Positions 46,301 to 56,182 of a stretch of 64,000 bases of DNA are shown here, one piece after another. A program made the translations under genes and the position numbers. The notes beneath the pieces were generated by a model. That model was not told the DNA's origin. It searched no databases and saw nothing but the letters and a program-made list of their open reading frames with translations. The DNA lies in contig NC_091135.1 of the NCBI RefSeq assembly GCF_041381155.1, positions 67,235,067-67,299,066 of the forward strand. Direction: 5' to 3'. The stretch's first letter is position 1, and the number at the start of each line of letters is the position of its first letter. The DNA comes from Argopecten irradians (taxonomy: Eukaryota; Mollusca; Bivalvia; Pectinida; Pectinidae).

Positions 46301-46547
46301 GATCCCCCGCCAATGGAGATATCAAAGCTGGAGTAAGTTTGATTGTGGAGACTTATGTGTATGAAAAACAAGGACATAGTCATTCAGATCCCCCGCCAAT
46401 GGAGATATCAAAGCTGGAGTAAGTTTGATTGTGGAGACTTATGTGTATGAAAAACAAGGACATAGTCATTCAGATCCCCCGCCAATGGAGATATCAAAGC
46501 TGAAGTAAGTTTGATTGTGGAGACTTATGTGTATGAAAAAAAATCAG
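43361..46547 (+). repeat. 86-bp tandem array, 37 copies
   Basis: 'ggacatagtcattcagatcc' recurs at exactly 86-bp spacing from 43361 to 46457 (36 intervals without a single length change). Copies differ only at a few sites (ccgatgg or ccaatgg; gctggag or gctgaag; one 'agttc' for 'atatc' near 45630; one 'gttgag' near 45484). Each unit contains the element's left-terminal CCCCCGCC motif and a small ATCAAA...TTTGAT inverted repeat. 86 is not a multiple of three and no frame stays open. Confidence 0.97.
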
Positions 46548-47430
46548 GAAAAAGGAAGTTGAGCTAAAGAAAGATGGAGTATAATTCAAGCAGAGCGGGG
46601 CTGCAATTGTTGAATCAGGTATACAGCCTTGACATTTATATTAGACTATATACACAAAGATGGGTGGAGTTTTGCAAAGTAACATTTACTATTTACCATG
46701 ATATTTTCAGCAATGTTTCCATGGTAACGGAAAAAGTGCAAAAAATGAAAACCTAAAAATAGCAAAAGGTACTACTAGACCATAAAAAGAACGTGTCTAT
46801 GAAGTTTCGTTGAAATATCTCTGCTGGTTTTAGAGTTATGCTCCGGAAATGAAACTGCTACAAAAATATGATATTTTCAGCAATGTTTCTATGGTTACAG
46901 AAAAAGCACAAAAAGTGAAAACCTAAAAATAGCAAAAGGCACTACTAGACCATAAGAACAATGTGTCTATGAAGTTTCATCGAAATATCTCAGCTGGTTT
47001 TAGAGTTGTGCTCCGGAAACGATTCTTACACAAAAATCTGCCATTTTCAGCAATGTTTCCATGGTTACAGAAAAAAGTACATTAAGTGAAAACCTAAAAA
47101 TAGCAAAAGGCACTACTAGACCATATGACCAATGTGTCTATGAAGTTTCGTGGAAATATCTCTTCTGGTTTTAGAGTTATGCTCCGGAAACGAACCTGGT
47201 ACAAAAATATGATATTTTCAGCAATGTTTTCATGGTTACCGAAAAAATGCAAAAAATGAAAACCTAAAAATAGCAAAAGGCACTACTAGACCATAAGACC
47301 AATGTGTGTATGAAGTTTCGTGGAAATATCTCTACTGGTTTTAGAGTTATGCTCCGGAAACCATTCGTACGGACGGACGGACGGAACCCATTTGTATATC
47401 CCCCGCCAACTTTGTTGGGCGGGGGATAAT
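43361..47430. mobile_element. Pearl-like element with a greatly amplified left end
   Basis: The left part is the 37-copy 86-bp array. After it, 46548-47365 holds about four diverged units of ~172 bp marked by 'atattttcagcaatgtttcc' and 'actactagaccataagacc'. Then come (ACGG)n at 47369-47385 and a terminal hairpin with 'tatcccccgccaac' and 'gttgggcgggggata' (47397-47430). The left motif AGATCCCCCGCC is the inverse of the right end GGCGGGGGAT. No transposase. The element is inserted into the L1 coding region. Confidence 0.7.
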
Positions 47431-48270
47431 AACCAGAGGTACCTTGGCGCCAAACCAAGAATGATCTATGTCTGACAAAGGGAAGAGGGATCTTTTCTCT
47501 GCTTTTCAAACTTTTACTACATATTACTAAATATGAAATTTGAGAATGATCCTTTGCGTACTTTCTGAGATATAATACAGGAAAAAACTTCAATTATCAA
47601 AAAATAAGATGGCTACCTGTCGGCAATCTTTTTGACCGATCTGAATATGCAATATGCAAAACTAAGGTCCTAGGGGAACTTACATATAAAATTTTAGACA
47701 GATCGTTTCAGTACTTTCTGAGAAAAAATGGTAACAATTTTAAATTAAGCTTCAACTATCAAAATCCAAGATGGCGTCCGGTCGGCTATCTTGTTCACCG
47801 ATTGGTACCAAAATGCATTATGCATAACCAGGGACCTAGGGGACCATGCACATGAAATTTGAGACAGATTCCTTCAGTACTTTTTGAGAAATAGCGGTAA
47901 CAAAATTAAATTGTCAAAATCCAAGATGGCTGCATGTCGGCCATCTTGTAAATCGATCAGTCCCAAAATGCAATATGCACAACTAGGGCCCTAGGGGAAC
48001 CTACATGTGAAATTTGAGAAGAATCCCTTCAGCACTTTCCGAGAAATAGCGGTAACAAACTTTAATTGTCAAAATTCAAGATTGCTGCCTGGCGGCCATT
48101 TTGTTGACCGATTGGTACCAAAATGCAATATGCACAACAAACTAGGGCCCCAGGGGAACCTACATATGATAATTGAGAAAGATCCCTTCAGTCCCTTTTG
48201 AGAAATAGCGGTAACAAGGATTGTTAACGGACGGAAGGACGGACCACGGATGAAAAGCGATTTGAATAGC
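47431..48270. mobile_element. Second pearl-like element, right end truncated
   Basis: About four units of ~150 bp are marked by 'ccaagatggc', 'accaaaatgcaatatgcaca' and 'gagaaatagcggtaacaa'. They are followed by an ACGG-type tract ('acggacggaaggacgga' near 48229) and 'gatttgaatagcccaccatc'. The second arm of the expected end hairpin is missing and L1 coding sense resumes at once. It may be part of the same insertion complex as 43361-47430. Confidence 0.6.
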
Positions 48271-48500
48271 CCACCATCATCTACAAAACAAGACTTATTT
48301 CTCAATTTAACCACCTCTTTAAAGCACTTCCAACACCCCATGTTTCTTATATAAAGAAAATCAACAGCATACTATGATATTTTATGGAGTGGAAAAACTG
48401 ATTAAATTAAACGCGATATCATTGTTAAATCGTACACAGAGGGTGATTTGAAAATGATTAATTTAAAATCTTCTTATAGCAGCTCTTAAAGTGAACATGC
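48271..48500 (+). pseudogene. L1-like LINE, piece 4 (after the pearl-like complex)
   Basis: The frame reads IYKTRLISQFNHLFKALPTP, then SYIKKINS, and in shifted phases an EGDLKMINLKSS-like stretch near 48440-48475. In L1-type elements this follows directly after the SPIEKLTV motif that ends piece 3 at about 43355. The LINE is therefore one copy split by 4.9 kb of later insertion. It fades out after 48500. Confidence 0.7.
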
Positions 48501-51500
48501 GTTCGTTGGCCTTCCAAAAGTTCTCACATATTAATACGACGGCCTAGTTCTGCTTACGTTTCCCAGTTCTGACCATTAAAGTAAAGGAAAGTTGAAAGCA
48601 TTGAAAGCGAGGCTGCGTGTAAATGTAACCACGGACATAGTCAGCCGGGAGGACGTTTTAGAATTCCTATACTTTAAATTAATTTCTTCGTGCGCAGACA
48701 GATTTTGGCGAGAGATTTTATTTTTCTATTTCATAAGAAATTATACTGGATACATTCACACAATTTTACCGACTTTAGCCATCCTTGCCCGACTGTTCAC
48801 TTTAAAGGAGCATGGGTAAGAACAAATATATAAGGACAACGTTGGTTGGATGTGCATTTTTGACAAATATATTGATAAGTATTCACTAGCTTATTGTGGA
48901 AATTACGCCTTCAAAACCCACGTGTGATTTTCTTCCATTTGCATGCATGGAAAGAATATTTCATAAGGGGAAATTGTCAAAGAATAAAGACTTCCAAACG
49001 ACCAATTCTAAAGTAAATCACTGAATTGCTTATGATTTATGAAATATTGATGTGTTCCAAAGGTTTAACTTACTATCTGTGTTTTGCTTTAATTGATTGA
49101 GTGATAAAAGCTACCAATATAAATTATTTAACACATATAATATCAATATATAGATGAAATGACTCAGTAAACGTGGTTTTTGTAATTGTTAAAAATGTTA
49201 TAGGGTATACAAATGAGATGACCTACAGATAAACTGATTCAAAGCCATGAGCAGCAGATGGGGAGATTTTATTGTCCATACGTGCTTAAGTACATCTAAA
49301 ATATCCAAGACTTTGCACAATTTTGTTTAATACATCAAAGCCATCACTAAAACGTATATCTTATACCAGAACTACGAATACACACCATTTGCACGACTAT
49401 TTGACTTGAAAAGGATTAAAAATTGAGGGAGCTTTGTAATCCATACCATGATTTATGTATGCAAGTCTCGTGAATCACATTGGTAAAGTACATTTTAGTC
49501 TTTGGTCAGGGTATTGTAAGTTTCATAAAGGTCCTGCTTTGGCTACCCCGTCTGAATTCTTTTCCCAGTTGTCCATACAAACCTATTCTATACTTCCATT
49601 GAACTAAACAAACCAAACCAAACCATTGACCTTCGTGTCATTATGATCGTGCTTATTTTATTGTTTCTGAATTTTGTAGAAACATTTTGTTGATGGCCAA
49701 TAACAGTTTAATGCAAGGATTAAAATGACGAGAATGAAAGAAATTAAGTATGTAAAATAAGATAACGTACGTGACAGGTTAAGCTAATCATTCAAACATG
49801 AACGCACAGGACACGAGAGACAGTGCGTCTACCATCGGCCATAATATCACACGACTGGTGTGTGAAATTACGTTTGATCTCATTGAGGAATTTTAGCCCA
49901 TCATTAATCCGTGTTAATTATTTATTATTTCCTGGCCCTTCCTTTAGTTCTTACGATACACGATCACTGATCAGGGAACACGGAATGAAAATAACGCCGG
50001 ATTAAGATCAGAAAAATAAAGCATTATAAATAGGTACGCGTGACTGTATCTGCTCCAAAGAGAATCCATTGTCAGCAATATACAATGCGCTAGTTATTTC
50101 TATTACTGATTCCACCAAGTTTCTTTCAACTCCATGTATCTTCTATCTCTATTGTTTAATTATACATCATCATTGTCCTTTATAGTGATGCTATATTTTT
50201 TCGTTTCAAAGTGTGTTATTTGTTAATCTCGATTCAAGAACAGATTGGCATTTTGTCTTTGCACAATCTAGAGTTGTCTGCGCTGTTTTGCAACGAAATA
50301 TTACGTAGCAACGTCGTATAATTGCGTTCACTTTTCCTAATTAGCGATGCAAAGCAGAATCAGCAAGGAAGGAGTTATTCTGGTTCAAGTAATTCAAATG
50401 AACGGTATCCTGAATTACTGTATCAGAAGGCATTAGGTAGGAGAATGTTCGTCATTATGTGTCGTGCGAAAAAGCAAAGCAAATCAAGTTCATTTCACAA
50501 TATAGCGACAAACATGCTTTTTGACAATTCAAAAAAGGCATTAAATAGGTCCTTATACAAGGTGAAAACTGTGAAAATATGTCGGGATATGTATACGTTA
50601 TTTCTTAATATTGCCATATTATTGTCATTAATATAGAAACAGCGATGTGAATTGACTATATGATTGATAACAGTGTTTTACAAGAGTTAAACACTAACAA
50701 TATATGTATAATTTAAAATTCAAGAGTCTATAAAACCAATAGTGGCTAGATATTAATAAACACTTACAGAATTTCTTGTTTTATGAATTGTCTGAACCAA
50801 ATGGTAGATTTCCCACTCGGACAAATAAAAACTGAACTTATAACAAATGGTTTACTCTTGGGATAATTTGTCAGTTTTGAAACAAGAAACAGTAAATAAT
50901 ACATCCTGAGAGTGAAATCGAGTTATGATAACATAAGATGATCGAATCTTAGTATTAATTAATTGCACATGTTTTTACACAGGCCATCGTGACATGTTAA
51001 TCTTAACTTTTCTCCAAACCTGTTTCACACAAACTGTGCGTGTGATCTGGAGTCAATGAACGGATTCTACGGGTATGAGTTCGTATCGTGATAAATACCA
51101 TACAATGAGGGATCGTATTCCTGAATATATCTGTAGCCTTGATAAGTAATTACTACATCCTTGATCAGTAATTAATTGTAACGCGGTAACCAATGCTCCT
51201 CCGGCAGACAACTGTTGCACGGTATAAGTGCATTCATTTTTTCTCAAATGGGGTCATTGAACTTGGCAGGGCGGTTTCATTATTAAATACATAAATGTGT
51301 CCGTTTATAGAAAGCGCCAGATAAGGTTAAATATAAATACATAATTAAATGTAAATGTCTATATGTGTTGGTAATCAGATCTAGATTATATTTGTTTCAT
51401 ACCCTCACTTAATGAGACTGCAACTAGCTGTTTTCTTTAACGAAATAAAAACAATGTGTATTTATAGTACACTATGGTATCCTTATATGGTAATCGTTTC

Positions 51501-52455
51501 AATCGGATGCTTTTGACTAATCTAGGAAACTATAACATTTTCAGATATTCTTGATTTTGAATGTTTCTTTCTCTTTCAATCAGCCATTCCTTTATATGTA
51601 CGTTTGTTGCCATATCAATCGATATCAACAACACCATCGCCTATTACAGATGCTATACAATGATTAAAAAAAGATAATAATTTCCACCCCGTGGATAAAG
51701 ATCTTTAACGAAAACCGTATATCTGTATCCAATCCACACATATATTCGGTTAGTATTGGCCTCTTGCCCCGCTATAATTATCAAAGGATCTGTAAATGTT
51801 TATTTCCATCTAGAGTACAACAGCCTGTGGCTACATGTATCACGAGAGGAATGTTGACTGGGTTTAATAACGTGATGTTATGTATTTATATTATTTAATT
51901 AAATCACTTTAAAAAATTGGATATAATAATGCATAGAACCGCTTAAGGCAATGGAAAAGTATTACTTTAATTACGATCATCTATTGAATACTGCTATAAC
52001 GATTAAAAAATCGCAAAAATGAAGTTCGAAGGATGTTTAGTACAGTATTCAAGAGATTCAAGTTTCATAAAGAGTTACTGTAAATTTAAAGTGAAGTATA
52101 TTGTTGCTTATGAATGACCAACAGGTAACATGAGCATATAAAGTAAAACCTTACTAAAACTCGCTCGATAGTAACAGGTTTGAATTGGGATGGTTGCTTA
52201 GTGTCCTGAATTTTGTTTTAGATCAGATCGCTTGTTTATCCTTGTAAGTAAAATCCTGTGTGTAACTTATATTTCAGATCAATGTTAATGCATTGCACAT
52301 GTGGTTGTTTATGTTCAGTTATTAATTTGCAATTTGACCCGTGCATAAATAGATAAATTAAACTGTGACAAGGCTGTATTTTTATTATGATATACATTGG
52401 TTAGGCTATAGATCAGCTTCCCGAACAATGGTTGTCTTCTCCGTTATACGCCACC
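48501..52455. other. Intergenic, nothing recognised
   Basis: Long AT-rich stretch. Open frames reach about 104 codons (50322-50636) but show no domain, splice partner or conserved composition. No tRNA, hairpin family or known repeat recognised. Confidence 0.4.
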
Positions 52456-52459
52456 TCAC

Positions 52460-52660
52460 TGGCTCAGACTTCGGTTGAACTCGGACGTGACCTAGACTGG
52501 CTCAGACTGAACTCGGACGTGACCTAGACTGGCTCAGACTGAACTCGGACGTGACCTAGACTGGCTCAGACTGAACTCGGACGTGACCTAGACTGGCTCA
52601 GACTGAACTCGGACGTGACCTAGACTGGCTCAGACTGAACTCGGACGTGACCTAGACTGG
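52460..52660. repeat. 32-bp tandem repeat with paired TGAACT/TGACCT half-sites
   Basis: 'ctcagactgaactcggacgt' plus 'gacctagactgg' repeats with a 32-bp period at 52501, 52533, 52565, 52597 and 52629, after a first 38-bp unit at 52463 carrying an extra 'tcggtt'. Copies are identical. Each contains TGAACT and TGACCT separated by six bases, which on the other strand is a direct repeat of nuclear-receptor-type half-sites (AGGTCA, AGTTCA). The unit is GC-richer than its surroundings. Confidence 0.9.
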
Positions 52661-54503
52661 CGAGTATCATCGTGGAAGCAATATCAGTTTTCTTTGATCT
52701 TTGAAAACTTTCGTATTTTTGATAATTATACTTCTTCGATATTTATATGTTATGAAGATAAATAAAAAAATTCTAGTTAAATTATAGTATTTTTTCTGTT
52801 AATGCAATACTTCATCTAATTAAAAGATGACAAATGATATGTCAAAATTGAACTTGGCAATAATCTAAGTGCACATGTAAAATCTGCAACGTGTCACTAT
52901 TCGAACGGAGGTTATGCAGCAGCGATATCGCCCACATGTTATCCAAGGAGCCACAATTTCCTTCGTGGTGAAAATAGCCGGTAAAAATGTCATTTCACTT
53001 TATATCTAAAATGGTGACGTTTATTGAAATTGATCGACAAAAAATATTTCAATAAAAAACTTACACGTTGTATTTGATTTATAACAAATACGTCATTTAA
53101 GTCAAACAAATTTCAAATTACAACTGCTGTAAGCAACAAAGAAGTTGCTTATAAAACGTCCTTCACTGTTGCCATATCAAAGTCAAATACTATAATGTGT
53201 ACTCAAATTACACAAAAAGCGAGGTTCCGGTATATCTGCCTCAGACAAAATATAATAGATTTCATTTTTTTCTGTAAATATCATTCGCATACAGCGGGAC
53301 AATTAAAAAACAACTTCATTATTCTACAAGTAAACAGGTAATATTATTTGCCCGTGGGGTAGTCATATCAATATGGAGATAGTGCTTGCATTGTATATAT
53401 ATATATATATCGGTATATATACTTATTTCAAGCAGGCGAATGACCCTTTGTAGCAAATTAATCTCTGAAAATCATTAATATAGAGAAATAGCCGCAGGTG
53501 AAATGTACATTTAATTTGCCAGATTTACTATGTTCAGAACATCTCAAGTTGTCATAAAGCCTTAAGATAAATATGTAAAATATATCAAGATAATCAAATT
53601 CATTTGGCTAATTATATAAAGGCATGACGAATAAAAGACTTGCGGCGAAATTAATTTCACAAAAAATCTCTTGGGAAGTTATTGAAAGCAAAAAACATAA
53701 TGTTCTATTATATTTTTTCAATTTGCAGAATTGGCTTTCATGTTGGCATTCTTACAACTGCCTACAGTGCATATACTCAATGTAACCTACATTCTGTAGG
53801 GAATAACAAAAGGTTCGCTGTATTGTGTAACTTCACATCACTATCGTCCTATATATTTCTGATTTCCAAATAACCTGTAACAAATATAGTAAATTCCTAT
53901 AGCAATGTTAAGCATTATGCATTTACGATGCCAAATATTATGTTCGTGAGATAAAATTGATGTATTGTAAGCTTACATATAAAGAAACACTATCATTTAA
54001 ACTATCTTCGCGCTTAAGGTTTTAATTGTTCTGTATATGCTTGTATTCTGTGACAAGGGCGCAAATCTTTACCTCGTCTTATGTAATAAAGTCGTAGGCC
54101 ACACTTTGTCGAGCGCCAACACGGGACGTTTTTATCTATTTTGTATGTGAATAAGTATGGAATTTCTAGAGACATAATCAAGTTATATGTCCTACACAGA
54201 AAATAATACATAACAATTTATACCAAGGTTTAAAAGTGAAGCTTTGGAGGCATTTTACCTTAAAAACGAAGGTAATTCCGCGTGATGAAATGTCTTTGTC
54301 AATGCAAAAAATCATTCAATCAAACAATTGGTTCTAAAGGTTTTGTTTGCAGGATGTTGGGTTTTCCCCCATTCATATCTATTTTCATAGCAAAGGCAAT
54401 TGCCGTCTTTTGCCAGTATCATTAAATGATTTAAATACAAAATATTATTGATTAAAACATTATTTTGGCAGTTGCGACAAATTACACAAATTTAACAAAA
54501 AAG
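52661..54503. other. Intergenic with a (TA)n run
   Basis: AT-rich, a TA microsatellite at 53394-53410. No gene signal recognised. Confidence 0.4.
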
Positions 54504-54575
54504 TGCGTCGGCCGGGAGTTGAACCCAGATCGACTGCTTGGAAGGCAACCATGCTAACCGTTACACCACCGACGC
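54504..54575 (-). tRNA. tRNA-Gly(TCC)
   Basis: 72 bases on the minus strand with a 7-bp acceptor stem GCGTCGG/CCGACGC and discriminator A. The D arm contains GGTTAGCATGG, the anticodon loop reads CTTCCAA (anticodon TCC), and the T arm contains GGGTTCAACTCCC. A run of T follows on the minus strand (plus-strand A run, 54497-54502) as pol III terminator. The T stem has one G-U pair compared with the copy at 62670. CCA is not encoded, as usual in animals. Confidence 0.95.
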
Positions 54576-55892
54576 TGTATATGCAACTAGTGGTGTACCA
54601 TGTCAAGCTTATCAGTCTGACAGGCGTAAAGTTACCTGTGTGTGGTTACGTCATCAGATCTCTGATTTTTTAATTGACCTCTCATCAACACGATTACAAC
54701 TAAAATGTTTTGATCTACGAACTCATCTTAAACAAGCTACAGCGTACTGTAACATGTACATAAATGTAACATTTAGCTTTATAGACTTTGTATTAATGGT
54801 GTGTAAGTTTTGAAATTTACTTACAATGGAAATTAATCTACCCTCAAACAACAACCAAAAACATGTTAAAGTTGTATGGTCTATCACTTTCGCTCTTTTT
54901 GTCATAGTGTAACTCTTTAAGTGTTACACACATTTTTCACCGTCTGTCCAAGGTTTAAACTTTCTACTTATACCACTTTTTATAAAGTTGCAGCACTGGA
55001 AGTATGTTTAATTATAAAAGTAAAAAATATTTTAAAAATGTACACGTTTAAAAAGCTAAGAAGTATCCGAACTGTTCCGAACTATTCCGATTTGTACCGG
55101 TATTGCCGATATTGGGCACGTGATACGGCTCGGGAGGTTCCGATCTATACGGGTATCGCCGATGTCGGTCACGTGATGCAACTCGGTTTTCCGATATTAC
55201 CCAAAAGTTTGAAATATGGCGTTGACTGTGGCGGTTCTTTCAAAACGTGTGATATTTCATGCGACAGTTACCGCTATGTCAATAGTATATTGGTGTTTTC
55301 ATGGATCAGAACCATCATATATAAGCATTCATATTCACACATTGTATATTTTATGAGAGTTTGTGATGGTGAAATTTACAAGAAATACAACTTTAAGGGC
55401 TATTGGACGACACTATCGCCATTTTGGAGGTTGTGAAACGTATTTTGTCAAACAAGCTATTAACTGCACGGAATGTTCTAACATTTTCCTCACTTTGTTT
55501 AAAATACATACATAAACGTGGAACTCGACATTTCTGAAAAAACACTTTGTAACAACAAAATTCTAACTTTTGTCGGTGTTAAGAACTGTTTGAAATTCAT
55601 CATAATAATGCATATTTGTAAACAAAAACCCTTCCATACATGTTCAGTGTTATTGTGGTTACATGTATTAACCGAGTTTTGTTTACTTTTTCGCCTATGC
55701 AAGGTACACGTTAGTTTGATTTTTGGACACATTTGCCGTACACACTAGCAATGTGGGACGGAACACGTGGCTAGAAGTAAAAACCTAATACAACAGAAAC
55801 TATGCCAATCTCGAACAAATCCTTTGCCAAATCAAAGGATGACGTTTTCCCGATAACAAATAACGTAAATACCTTGCAATCAACACATGCCG
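54576..55892. other. Intergenic with an E-box-bearing duplication
   Basis: At about 55085-55190 a block with 'ggtattgccgatattgggca' is followed by a similar one with 'ggtatcgccgatgtcggtca', each continuing into CGTGAT and a 'ctcgg' end. Both carry CACGTG. The rest is AT-rich. An open frame of 171 codons across this block shows no recognisable domain. Confidence 0.4.
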
Positions 55893-55904
55893 GCATCCAC
55901 AATT
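55893..55904. repeat. LINE target-site duplication, left
   Basis: GCATCCACAATT, identical to 61381-61392. The pair brackets the LINE and fixes both of its ends. Confidence 0.9.
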
Positions 55905-56182
55905 TTTTGTTTTTTTTTGTTTGTTTGTTTGAGTTTTACGGCCCATCGACAACTAAGGTCATTTAGGGCCAAACTACAAGTCATGCATTAATATCAGGAT
56001 AAAAGTTCAGGGTAAGAAAAAGCAAGTAAGGACTAAAACACAGATTGTAAACGTTAATTTGATAAAAAAAAAAGGTTTGCATGGGATAAAATAAATTTGG
56101 CTAAAACACATGAGAAAACTCATGCACAATGTTGATGAAACGATGAAATGTTGAGTTGATACGATGTATGATGAGAAAACGT
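55905..56182 (-). other. LINE 3' UTR and tail
   Basis: Non-coding. On the minus strand it ends 'atgaccttagttgtcgatgg' 'gccgtaaaact' and then CAAACAAACAAAC and an A-rich run. This end is similar to the tail of the SINE-like repeats at 40993, 42535 and 63261. Confidence 0.8.

Noticed and set aside
43361..46547. CRISPR-like regular array
   Set aside because: The whole 86-bp period is repeated; there are no unique spacers, no cas genes, and the DNA is animal.
50322..50636. 104-codon ORF
   Set aside because: No domain, no splice partner, composition like the surrounding AT-rich DNA.
54921..55436. 171-codon ORF
   Set aside because: It crosses a small tandem duplication and otherwise has composition like non-coding flank; no domain recognised, though a lineage-specific gene cannot be excluded.
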